NCBI GenBank assembly: GCA_012932295.1
Contig: JAAONU010000010.1
Location: forward strand, 23,124,977-23,188,976
From: Cyclina sinensis
Lineage: Eukaryota > Mollusca > Bivalvia > Venerida > Veneridae
DNA length: 64,000 nt
Direction of reading: 5' to 3'
Shown here: positions 60,501 to 62,935 of the stretch, piece after piece
Position numbering within the stretch: the stretch's first letter is position 1
Layout of the letters: every line of letters begins with the position of its first letter
Translations under genes and position numbers: made by a program
Notes under the pieces: generated by a model
The model's input: only the letters and a program-made list of their open reading frames with translations
Database searches by the model: none
Told to the model about the DNA's origin: nothing

Positions 60501-62326
60501 ATCCTGTGACTGAGTGAGTAAGTGACTGATTGACTGGTTAGCTAAATAGCTAGCGCAATGACTGACTGACTAATTGTTTGATTGATTTATTGATTGATTG
60601 ATCGACTTCTGTCAATATATTTATTACTGAGGCACCAGTCATGTGTTTTTGTCATCGTAAATCGTAATCGCCTTAATTTTGAATTCACATTGAGATCAAG
60701 TTTTTTAATAGTTTGTTTTTGTATTTTGCAAACTAAAAAAACGACTTTTAAGACAAATATGGTTTATGTTTATTCAAAAATGCGCACACTAGTAGTAACA
60801 GCGGGTTGAATATTACCACAAAGATATTATATGGAATGGTTTATACAATACGTAATATTGATGTCCCAATTAATTCCCTTATAAAATTAAGAGAGATGGT
60901 ATTTTTTTTTACAAATATCTAGATCCACATGTCTCAAACAAAAAGATATACCTTTACAAAATTTGAATTCAGAATTGTTGCAGTGGTCCTTTGAGCAATT
61001 CGCTTGTCTTAGCAATACACATACAGGATCTTTTCGAACTACATTCCATTCGCCCCATTCTTGAGACGAGTCTGCTGTAATAATCTCTAAAATACAATAA
61101 AGGATATAAATAACACAGCGCAGAGGTATTTTTAACGTAGTAAAAACAAAGTGTGAAGTATGGTTCAATTTTGATGACAAAAAAAAGTCGGTATATTTTA
61201 TTTTAGGTTTTCCAGGACACAGCTTAATCTAAACTGTCATTTCGTCATTGAAAGCAAAACGAAGACAAATAATAGATAAAAGTCCATCATAAAACCAACA
61301 TAAAATAATGTATAACTTTGACAAAGCCAGTCAGAGAAATGAACGGCAAAAACCTCTTTTGACGCCTAATTTCAAGCCGTTATTACATTTTTGTTTAATC
61401 CATATAAAGATACATTGGAATAAATCCTGTATATCTTAATAGACCACCTTCAGTGGCTACGAATGCAGAAATGTAGCATAACAAAAACAAACACAAACAT
61501 TTTTTTTTCAACATTACATATATGAAAAAAAGTGTTATGAATGTCAATGTCTGCATTACTCTTATTCAAGAATTGTCGGATGTTTTGAAACTAATTTTGT
61601 TAACTTTGTTTTTTAATTTTAATTATGAATTAATATTTTCATGCAAAAATGATTTAATGTTTTTCAATCATAAGAATGAACAGGCTCTAAATTAGTTTTC
61701 TCATTCGCTTGGTAACAGCACATGAGCCCAAGAGATAGCTTGCTAGAGTTTGTTGTATTCTGATTTGCCAAAAACGTTTATCAGTTAAATAATAACGGTT
61801 TCATCTGTACATGAAAGACATGACAAAAAGTCACTTACCTGATGAGGATTGTAAAAGAAAAGCAGAAACAACCCCTGAAAGGCAGTGAAAAGCAAATGAA
61901 TGCATGGCTTAAAAATTGTTTACTTTTGTTACTAGGTTTTGTCAAAGCAGACAATTATGTAACACACCGTAATACAAAGTTTAAGGCAAAAAACGGATTT
62001 TAAGATCAAAGACCGACAGCCACAAACTATTTTAAGTGAAACATCGAATCCTGTTAAATATTCTCAACTTAAATATTTTCAGCTTAACTTTTAAGTAGTA
62101 ATCGTAACAAATTAACTACAATGGCGACTCAATAAAATACCATCAGCATAGCTATCTTGATGTTGCCCTCTTAAAGGCACAAGGTAAAGAAAATAAACAA
62201 AGAACATAGGTGTATAAAGCAATTAAGCTGAAATGAAATTTGAATTTGATCTAGCTAAAGGTTTGTTTTCAATGCTCTTTGTATTAGAGTTATTATATTT
62301 GGTTTAGAAAATCACATACGTTTCAT
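15494..62326 (-). CDS. Large secreted TSP1/ShKT/mucin/Ly6-like multidomain gene (15 exons)
   Basis: Fifteen minus-strand exons join in frame to 2,763 nt (920 residues plus stop). Order by model residue: leader 1-14; TSP1-like modules at 15-59, 60-117, 118-180, 181-234, ~310-368, 369-419 and 474-525; a Ser/Thr linker at 235-310; ShKT modules at 434-473 and 526-565; a mucin-like tract at 566-814; a Ly6/uPAR-like module at ~815-907. Exons 2-13 all start and end in phase 1, the usual phase of shuffled extracellular modules. No junction creates a stop, and each TSP1 or ShKT unit is a single exon. No membrane helix or GPI-type tail follows the last Cys, so a secreted product is inferred. TSP1 modules usually mediate adhesion and matrix binding. 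Further exons may be hidden, especially in the 16.4-kb intron 11. Expression is untested, and no orthologue is recognised. Confidence 0.75.
15689..16030. repeat. ~40-bp minisatellite in intron 14
   Basis: About eight or nine imperfect units contain GATATAAAATCCGGCATAT and a variable CGTATACGTAAATTTGCAAT part, with ~40-bp spacing (for example 15,734 and 15,774). It lies in the intron that splits the Ly6-like domain. Confidence 0.8.
16219..16354 (-). CDS. Exon 14, Ly6/uPAR-like domain, first half
   Basis: 136 nt, phase 1 to 2, with acceptor TTATTTCAG and donor AG/GTATGT. It encodes TCKVCAGPEFLCEKL, KQCDYPNNYCINKL and GTRTVIK: five cysteines in the order of the first fingers of a three-finger (Ly6/uPAR) fold. 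The phase-2 intron inside the domain is a common Ly6 gene feature. Confidence 0.7.
16783..17529 (-). CDS. Exon 13, mucin-like Ser/Thr/Asn-rich domain
   Basis: 747 nt, phase 1-1, with acceptor GTTTTAG and donor G/GTAATA. It encodes 248 codons open throughout, with no Cys, dominated by Ser, Thr, Asn and Gly and carrying more than 25 N-x-S/T sequons (NGT, NNT, NST, NVT and others), plus a KTTTTTT run near its end. A dense O- and N-glycosylated extended stalk is expected. Opposite-strand Val-rich open frames are shadows of this composition. Confidence 0.85.
17530..18145. other. Intron 12
   Basis: No exon was seen. 17,910-18,070 has less AT-biased sequence (GGGATTACCGCTTTGGAACT) that looks like an old dispersed repeat. 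Confidence 0.3.
18146..18265 (-). CDS. Exon 12, ShKT module 2
   Basis: 120 nt, phase 1-1, with acceptor CTACAG and donor G/GTGGGT. The peptide reads KCKDYPGCGETNV, then VCLEPFGISECPVLCGCC, with cysteine spacing nearly identical to exon 10 and the same exon length. It is 16 kb from exon 11 and just before the mucin exon. No long ORF marks it; it was recognised only from splice sites and the cysteine pattern. Confidence 0.75.
18396..19590 (+). mobile_element. Palindrome-array element, copy 1
   Basis: About 13 short palindromes of the form TTTAACAAATCTTTGTTAAA or GTTAACAATAATTTGTTAAC recur every 50-75 bp. Two palindrome types alternate in a ~135-bp higher-order unit with spacers such as CATCTCTGTTCTCTGTTACT and GACAGAGATGTGGAAAGAAA. 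A non-palindromic ~270-bp tail (about 19,310-19,590) follows. The whole segment reappears inverted at 29,345-30,420. No ORF; mobilisation mechanism unknown. Confidence 0.8.
19597..19893 (+). mobile_element. TIR/tRNA-like element, truncated copy C
   Basis: It starts in mid-element (TTTATCGGTAAAGAATTTACC). It carries a clear tRNA-like module, with A-box GTGGCTCAGTGGTCTAAG and B-box GTGGGTTCGAATCC, then T9+, CATGGTGTATAGAAGCATAA and the right terminus GTGAGTCAGTCGCTTAAA. The left third is missing. Its start abuts the end of palindrome-array copy 1. Confidence 0.75.
19894..21480. other. Intron DNA with (GT)n
   Basis: A (GT)n run lies near 21,103-21,127. A short inverted repeat (TCAATTTTAATAACTG region, near 20,830-20,870) is present. 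No exon found. Confidence 0.4.
21481..22860 (+). pseudogene. Decayed coding sequence, possibly a retrocopy, of an unrecognised gene
   Basis: Protein-like frames follow one another on the plus strand. First, a helical segment ending LLKLKNFTEAITKNVK lies in another frame before 21,595. Then comes 21,582-21,899 (DRKLAGEERDGIKLKARYLH, CVSSCRHPAAINVYIE, ALRLLRMHMEDM), and 21,993-22,508 (LHPPPVTGRDDAITKLQEVL, EFPVMHLRKSKIIIPVSAYT). The last two share a frame but are separated by stops. A 55-bp tandem duplication (22,431-22,540) shifts the frame again. Coding-like composition continues to about 22,860. The lack of clear introns suggests a retrocopy; I cannot name the parent. Confidence 0.4.
22431..22540 (+). 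repeat. 55-bp tandem duplication
   Basis: Two identical units starting CTGATGTCAGTAGAACACAT and ending GTAGGTTTTCAG start at 22,431 and 22,486. Confidence 0.9.
23512..23550. repeat. Hairpin with 12-bp perfect stem
   Basis: TATACCCCCACC pairs with GGTGGGGGTATA across a ~13-base loop. The stem is GC-rich inside AT-rich DNA and may be a relic of a short foldback element. Confidence 0.85.
23650..23745 (+). repeat. ~45-bp direct duplication
   Basis: CATGCATTCCAAATCCCTAT followed by TTAAC and TTTTCAGTTTC occurs twice in a row. Confidence 0.85.
23746..24885. other. Intron DNA, nothing recognised
   Basis: No exon or repeat supported. Confidence 0.4.
24886..25285 (-). mobile_element. TIR/tRNA-like element, full-length diverged copy D
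   Basis: On the minus strand it runs from GACTCACAGATAGG, through the conserved left half (GTGAAGAACATAATTAAACT, ACGGGGTAGATA), the tRNA-like module (TGTGACTCAGTGGTGTAGA, GGGTACGAA), T9 and TTGGTGTAGAGAAGCAC, to GAGTGAGTCTCTGTAA. Termini are still inverted repeats, although diverged. Length ~400 bp. Confidence 0.7.
25455..25760 (+). repeat. Dispersed repeat with GTCCGTCCGTCCG and internal ~170-bp duplication
   Basis: GTCCGTCCGTCCGTCCGCA is followed by two diverged copies of a GGACATAACTCTGAAACTGC unit (25,557 and ~25,715). Sequence of this kind is common in bivalve genomes (family knowledge). Short open frames here are not genes. Confidence 0.6.
26285..26475 (+). repeat. Possible tRNA-derived SINE fragment
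   Basis: GAGTATGGTAACGCAC followed by GGCGAGATCGATCCTCC resembles degenerate Pol III A and B boxes, then ~120 bp of body. Only one copy is in the window, so this is weak. Confidence 0.3.
26480..27180. other. Intron DNA, nothing recognised
   Basis: No exon or repeat supported. Confidence 0.4.
27181..27477 (-). mobile_element. tRNA-derived SINE with (AAAC)n tail
   Basis: The minus strand begins with a tRNA-like head: TGGCTAGCTCAGTCGGTAGA (A-box) and TCCTGGTTTGATCTCC (B-box). The body includes TCCGTGGTAATTGATGTCAG, and the 3' end is AATCCCAATAAACAAACAAA. This is a standard complete Pol III-transcribed SINE layout. It sits in intron 11, in the same orientation as the gene. Confidence 0.85.
27478..29344. 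other. Intron DNA with (ATA)n
   Basis: (ATA)n lies at about 27,582-27,614. No convincing exon; a CSETQGDIRKLARECVDR frame near 28,870-28,925 (minus) lacks a donor. Confidence 0.4.
29345..30420 (-). mobile_element. Palindrome-array element, copy 2 (inverted)
   Basis: Reverse-complement match of 18,396-19,590, with about 11 palindromes (for example TTTAACAAAGATTTGTTAAA at ~29,872, 30,001 and 30,126), the same spacers, and matching ends: ATTATCAGCAAAACA at the low end and AATTGGAAGCTGTT at the high end. Both ends stop abruptly against unrelated DNA, which defines the element. Confidence 0.8.
30421..32070. other. Intron DNA with poly-T and (GT)n
   Basis: T27 lies at 30,550-30,576 and (GT)n at 30,813-30,833. 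No supported exon. Confidence 0.4.
32072..32491 (+). CDS. Unrecognised 139-codon open frame without start
   Basis: The frame is open from CTAAGC after a TGA to a TAG at 32,489-32,491, but has no early Met. The peptide includes ERGKAYGPRKPTLTHLLKTF, DNPNPFRQVQDCLSVTSAAE, KQERRHRQQLRASAYYK and IEELEQGRVLVILHVWFGAK, and looks like real, mostly helical protein. Base composition is less AT-biased than the flanks. It lies on the strand opposite the host gene, inside intron 11. It may be a fragment of a mobile-element gene, an exon of a nested gene, or a pseudogene. No family is recognised. Confidence 0.4.
32492..33210. other. Intron DNA, nothing recognised
   Basis: No exon or repeat supported. Confidence 0.4.
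33211..33345 (+). repeat. ~48-bp tandem repeat, 3 diverged copies
   Basis: Units contain CTTTCAGTCGCYACATTG and TATAATCTRAATARTTCAGTG. Confidence 0.7.
33598..34400 (+). pseudogene. Tc1/mariner-type transposase relic
   Basis: An N-terminal HTH-like part (MIENGYTQREVATVLEVS, then stop), QETGEFTRRPGQGRRRITT, GVRVSTQTVRNRLHEDGL and DARRPARGLVLT parallel the intact-looking element at 57-58 kb. Later blocks VMVWAGIYIDGRT and LDLKPIKHVWDML survive in other frames. The first catalytic Asp region is shifted, and a segment including the second Asp appears deleted. Stops: TGA after EVS and another before 33,771. Strongly decayed. Confidence 0.75.
34401..34696. other. Intron DNA downstream of exon 11
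   Basis: No feature supported. Confidence 0.4.
34697..34852 (-). CDS. Exon 11, TSP1-like module 7 lacking one Cys
   Basis: 156 nt, phase 1-1, with acceptor TGTTGTAG and donor G/GTAAAA. It has QWSDWSAWEC, SGECKMTRKRNY, EDQCEGIS and TECDDKICSG. The conserved Cys after the Arg strand (RNC or RSC in modules 2-6) is Tyr here, leaving five cysteines and a potentially free thiol. The rest matches TSP1. Confidence 0.85.
34853..35469. other. Intron DNA, nothing recognised
   Basis: No exon supported. Confidence 0.4.
35470..36669 (+). repeat. 600-bp tandem duplication, nearly identical
   Basis: GTAAGCTGGAGTGTGGGAAG starts at 35,471 and again at 36,071. Only three single-base differences were seen by eye across 600 bp (CCAAAG/CCCAAG, TGCTG/TGCCG, TTGCAT/TTGCTT), so the duplication is very recent, or is an assembly artefact. 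The unit belongs to a dispersed repeat rich in GTGACCT and TTGACC motifs. Confidence 0.95.
36670..37200 (+). repeat. Dispersed TGACCT-rich repeat, remainder
   Basis: Further diverged ~150-bp units repeat 'ctactggtca', 'gtgaccttcg', 'cctatgaagtttga' and 'ttctagatat', ending at CCGACCGGCCGACCGACCG. The family is shared with 49.5-50.1, 54.1-55.3 and 58.6-59.7 kb. Confidence 0.75.
37304..37423 (-). CDS. Exon 10, ShKT module 1
   Basis: 120 nt, phase 1-1, with acceptor TAGTTTCAG and donor G/GTAAGT. The cysteine pattern C-x5-C-x10-C-x9-C-x3-C-x-C-C, ending PKACGCC, fits the ShKT domain, a ~35-residue fold with three disulfides found in many extracellular enzymes and matrix proteins. Domain presence alone does not imply a toxin; the TSP1 context argues for a structural role. 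It pairs with exon 12, which has the same length and spacing. Confidence 0.75.
37424..38250. other. Intron 9
   Basis: Very AT-rich; nothing recognised. Confidence 0.4.
38251..38292 (-). CDS. Exon 9, 42-nt linker micro-exon
   Basis: Between acceptor GTTTTGCAG and donor G/GTAAGA there are 42 nt in phase 1-1, encoding KIRLQTSGQCRDY. It joins module 6 to ShKT module 1 without a stop and adds one unpaired Cys. Its strong splice sites and fitting phase support it, but it is short enough to be a false positive or an alternative exon. Confidence 0.5.
38662..38814 (-). CDS. Exon 8, TSP1-like module 6
   Basis: 153 nt, phase 1-1, with acceptor TATATAG and consensus donor G/GTAAGT. It contains TWSEWGNWTC, GTCNMTRTRIC, KDCGTVSK and KPCDQNLCPG: six cysteines and the full Trp ladder. 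It is the most canonical TSP1 unit of the gene. Confidence 0.85.
39080..39345 (+). repeat. ~20-bp minisatellite (TTCTTAAAAAGTGTTTACA)
   Basis: About ten imperfect units lie between two copies of GTTTACATCTTGTTGGTTCG/GATTTTCTTAAAAA (39,089 and 39,307). Confidence 0.8.
39475..39690 (+). repeat. Dispersed repeat with GGTCTGCAC core
   Basis: GACCAGCGCAGACCAAGATC, GATCATGGTCTGCACTATTC and CATTCAGTCAATAAATTTTC form a partly palindromic block. Sequence of this kind is frequent in bivalve genomes (recalled, not searched). The overlapping ORF is not considered a gene. Confidence 0.45.
39691..41477. other. Intron 7 DNA, nothing recognised
   Basis: A minus-strand frame at 40,240-40,428 has no domain or acceptor. 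Confidence 0.4.
41478..41552. repeat. (ATA/ATT)n microsatellite
   Basis: ATAATAATAATAATAATA run changing to ATTATTATTATT, forming a partial inverted repeat. Confidence 0.9.
41650..41880 (+). repeat. ~158-bp diverged tandem pair
   Basis: TACAAATGTCAAATATG...CAGCAGAAACACATTCAAAT recurs as TACAAATATCAAATTTG...CAACAGAAACACATTTAAAT. Confidence 0.7.
41881..42840. other. Intron 7 DNA, nothing recognised
   Basis: No exon or repeat supported. Confidence 0.4.
42841..43242 (-). CDS. Exon 7, Ser/Thr linker plus TSP1-like module 5
   Basis: 402 nt, phase 1-1, with acceptor CAATCCTTAG and donor G/GTAAGA. The first ~75 residues are Thr/Ser/Ala-rich and cysteine-free (for example SPLSTTTTTSLATSPTS), predicting an extended O-glycosylated linker. 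The rest is a TSP1 unit: YWLEWSGWKC, QGVCSMTHSRNC, PNDCKRR, VQCDFSICPG. Linker and module are fused in one exon, unlike the single-module exons around it. Confidence 0.85.
43243..45195. other. Intron 6, nothing recognised
   Basis: Short poly-C near 44,041-44,050. Several open frames lack domains and splice pairs. Confidence 0.4.
45196..45357 (-). CDS. Exon 6, TSP1-like module 4
   Basis: 162 nt, phase 1-1, with acceptor TTCTAACTTCAG and donor T/GTAAAT. It contains TWNSWGEWSC, TPCVRYRHRNC, DTDCQTIGG and KPCYDTC. Six cysteines in TSP1 spacing. Its acceptor lies only ~28 bp from the terminus of a TIR element (45,386), so its branch-point region is partly transposon-derived. Confidence 0.85.
45386..45615 (+). 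mobile_element. TIR/tRNA-like element, left half only (copy E)
   Basis: TTAA at 45,386-45,389, then AGCGACTGACTCACAGATGG and the conserved left half down to CACGGGGTAGATCC. The tRNA-like module and right terminus are absent. It is inserted ~28 bp upstream of the exon 6 acceptor. Confidence 0.75.
46012..46100 (+). repeat. Dispersed repeat, copy 1 of 2
   Basis: TTTTGTTTATGTTTTGTACA, TTTGAAATATCAGTTAGTG and GAGTTGTAAATGTCATCCCG recur in diverged form at 49,090-49,190. Confidence 0.65.
46101..47516. other. Intron 5 DNA, nothing recognised
   Basis: No exon or array supported. Confidence 0.4.
47517..48275 (+). pseudogene. BEL/Pao-type retrotransposon pol relic (integrase end)
   Basis: MEIVPDMTTDLFILAYRRFV, ITWKFIPPRTSLYGGW with RERLIGLTKT, INDLPLTYVTSDN and LTPSHLLYGRRFTSP match the integrase core and following domain of BEL/Pao pol (family knowledge). 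The first catalytic Asp lies beyond the 5' break. The second-Asp motif reads SNNATT, so Asp has become Asn. The Glu in RERLI is retained. Stops at 47,805 and 47,995, plus frame changes, break the rest, which continues in pieces to a YPME-like end at ~48,255. No LTRs were found. Dead fragment. Confidence 0.8.
48276..49089. other. Intron 5 DNA, nothing recognised
   Basis: No feature supported. Confidence 0.4.
49090..49190 (+). repeat. Dispersed repeat, copy 2 of 2
   Basis: Diverged direct repeat of 46,012-46,100 (ATACATTTGAAATATCAGTT, TTGAGTTGTTAATGTTATCC). Confidence 0.65.
49530..50110 (+). repeat. ~155-bp repeat units with TGACCTTTGACC
   Basis: About four diverged units share GTACTSCAGTTACTGAGCAG, 'aggtccctgtgaacttgacctttgacctayg' (in pieces) and CCCCAAAAACAATAGGGTTC. 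Same general family as 35.5-37.2 kb. Confidence 0.75.
50524..51035 (+). repeat. Long inverted repeat, left arm
   Basis: Matches 52,515-52,965 in reverse complement. Shared blocks include GTGGTATGTGACGTCATTTT, AAGCTATCGCAAGCAGCAT, TTTTAACGTGATATA and ATTGTAGCTAACAC. The arm begins at AGGTGGCTATAC. Confidence 0.85.
51036..52514. other. Spacer of the long inverted repeat
   Basis: ~1.5 kb without a transposase-like frame; contents unrecognised. Confidence 0.4.
52515..52965 (-). repeat. Long inverted repeat, right arm
   Basis: Reverse-complement partner of 50,524-51,035; the outer end is CATACCACATGGTATGGTCA. Arms of this length around a non-coding core suggest a foldback or non-autonomous long-TIR element. 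Confidence 0.85.
52966..53756. other. Intron 5 DNA next to exon 5
   Basis: Nothing recognised. Confidence 0.4.
53757..53945 (-). CDS. Exon 5, TSP1-like module 3
   Basis: 189 nt, phase 1-1, with acceptor TTTTTAG and donor G/GTATGT. A 16-residue linker (STESTPDTVQGIPDKS) precedes NWLEWNAWEC, LGCLMVRRRSC, TGCAGDN and a final CKMDSC. All six TSP1-type cysteines are present, plus the Trp and Arg layers. Confidence 0.85.
54110..55335 (+). repeat. Diverged ~150-bp repeat units (CGTGACCTAGTTTTT / ATTCTGACAAA)
   Basis: About eight decayed units share GTTTTGACTCCGTGAC, 'aaacttgacctaaatgtcatcaagacaa' (in pieces) and CATTCTGACAAATTTTTATG. The array ends in ACGACACACGACGGACG. It fills most of the exon 4-5 intron left of 55.4 kb. 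Confidence 0.7.
55336..56221. other. Intron 4 DNA, G-rich patch
   Basis: A G-rich low-complexity patch (GTGGGGGGAGGGTGGTGGTG) lies at ~56,041; otherwise nothing. Confidence 0.4.
56222..56295 (+). repeat. tRNA-like SINE head, decayed
   Basis: TTTGGCTCAGTGGTTAGAGT is a good A-box; GTCACGCGGGAGATCTCGG is a damaged B-box region. No tail could be defined. Confidence 0.5.
56471..56490. repeat. (GT)n microsatellite
   Basis: GTGTGTGTGTGTGTGTGTG run. Confidence 0.9.
56763..58349 (-). mobile_element. Tc1/mariner-type transposon with intact TIRs
   Basis: 26-bp perfect terminal inverted repeats: CTCCTCACAAAAAGTCAAGC at 56,763, and its reverse complement ending at 58,349. TA lies at both outer edges. 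Length 1,587 bp, the usual Tc1 size. It encodes one minus-strand transposase with two visible lesions. It lies in intron 4. Confidence 0.9.
57022..58049 (-). pseudogene. Tc1-type DDE transposase with one frameshift and one stop
   Basis: The start is MVQRVLTEVEVAHAIGMLQS, with a paired-like HTH (SQSNVARQLGVHRSVIHR), a basic second HTH (GTRVSTQTVQNRLHQADL) and then the catalytic region. The first Asp (TDES) is in another frame because a T-run near 57,600 is one base short. A TGA near 57,548 follows in that frame. Downstream, MVWRGIWAGGRTYF, the second Asp in LFMDNNAPCHRAR and the Glu in DLNPIEHMCDILGRAVY are intact (DD34E type). Only two lesions in ~340 codons indicate a recent death; a young active relative may exist elsewhere. 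Confidence 0.9.
58259..59762 (+). repeat. 752-bp tandem duplication including a Tc1 end
   Basis: TTTTCTTCACATGTACACTA starts at ~58,259 and again ~59,011. Both copies run through the Tc1 right TIR, AAGCCCCAGAGCGGGTCC, TGACCTTTGACCTAAGG and ATTCTTTTTCGAACGCACAC. Only a few substitutions were seen. The duplication starts inside the Tc1 element, so it happened after that insertion. The (CA)n at both junctions is a plausible breakpoint. Confidence 0.9.
59795..59813. repeat. (CA)n microsatellite
   Basis: ACACACACACACACACAC run following the one at 59,748-59,766. Confidence 0.9.
60080..60253 (-). CDS. Exon 4, TSP1-like module 2
   Basis: 174 nt, phase 1-1, with acceptor TTTTACAG and a weak donor G/GTTTGA. 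It contains HWNEWTPSEC, then NNACFISRIRSC with the Arg-x-Arg-x-Cys stacking strand, LKNCESNVT and a terminal STCPC. Six cysteines. One N-glycosylation sequon (NVT). Confidence 0.8.
60439..60476 (+). repeat. 38-bp inverted repeat, arm 1
   Basis: AAGGTTGAATTAAATTGATT and the following bases are an exact reverse complement of 62,375-62,412. Confidence 0.9.
60500..60605. repeat. Degenerate (TGAY)n tetranucleotide repeat
   Basis: TGACTGAGTGAGTAAGTGAC through TTGATTGATTGATCGAC. Confidence 0.8.
60952..61086 (-). CDS. Exon 3, divergent TSP1-like module 1
   Basis: 135 nt, phase 1-1, with acceptor TTTTAG and donor G/GTATAT. The peptide has the TSP1 start (QEWGEWNVV) but only four cysteines (PVC, ANC, DHC, KFC). 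The first Cys, expected right after the Trp ladder, is replaced by Val, and the final CxxxC end is shortened. This is a degenerate or specialised TSP1 repeat at the N-terminus. Confidence 0.75.
61087..61838. other. Intron 2, nothing recognised
   Basis: AT-rich; no further exon seen. Confidence 0.4.
61839..61874 (-). CDS. Exon 2, leader peptide, large gene
   Basis: A 36-nt micro-exon between a good acceptor (CCTTTCAG) and a consensus donor (G/GTAAGT). Phase 1-1. It encodes VVSAFLLQSSS, the hydrophobic part of the putative signal peptide. Confidence 0.55.
61875..62319. other. Intron 1
   Basis: Nothing recognised. Confidence 0.4.
62320..62326 (-). CDS. Exon 1 (start codon), large gene
   Basis: ATGAAAC is followed directly by a GTATGTG donor and ends in phase 1, matching exon 2. 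An in-frame TGA lies four codons upstream, so this is the first Met. Joined to exon 2 it gives MKRVVSAFLLQSSS, a short basic-hydrophobic leader resembling a weak signal peptide. Seven coding bases are thin evidence; a different first exon further upstream is possible. No clear TATA box was seen above it. Confidence 0.4.
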
Positions 62327-62374
62327 GTGCTTCACAAGTCAGTGTTCTTGGAAATTCAGAAAGCTATACAAAAC

Positions 62375-62412
62375 AAATACAAAATCACTGTAAATCAATT
62401 TAATTCAACCTT
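62375..62412 (-). repeat. 38-bp inverted repeat, arm 2
   Basis: AAATACAAAATCACTGTAAA and the following bases pair with 60,439-60,476. It lies ~50 bp upstream of the proposed start codon. Confidence 0.9.
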
Positions 62413-62763
62413 GCACAACAAAACGCAATGTAATGCAATGTAATTTTCGTCGATCGAAAAAGTGTTGAATATATTTATTTAAATATAATATTCTAAAAAT
62501 AAGTGAATGTGTGACAACTGTTGGCAACGTTCATTTTATAAGTAGCTTCTTCTGTTAATTTATATAGCAAATTTAATTGAGTAGTTATTAATGACTGTTT
62601 TATTATTTGAAGCGTCTGTCTTAGTCAGTCACATATTTGTTCCCTGTCTGGAACATCAAGTTGTGCTAAATGGTTGGTCGATACAATTAGATACTCTATT
62701 GTAACAGATGGTTTGCCATCTCATTAGACCATGAGATGACTTTTTAGAACGTTGTTTTAGATG

Positions 62764-62935
62764 CTTTGCTGACAGAGATGAAGACAATTTTGCTGTAGAT
62801 TATTTGCTGACAAAAATAAAGACAATTTTGTTGTAGATGACTTGCTGACAAAAATAAAGACTATTTTGTTGTAGATGATTTGCTGACAGAGGTGAAGACA
62901 ATTTTGTTGTAGATGATTTGCTGACAGACCAGAAA
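62764..62935 (+). repeat. ~38-bp tandem repeat, 4-5 copies
   Basis: Units contain GCTGACAAAAATAAAGACAA and TTTTGTTGTAGATGATTT. It lies ~440 bp upstream of the gene start, in the putative promoter-proximal region. Confidence 0.85.
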
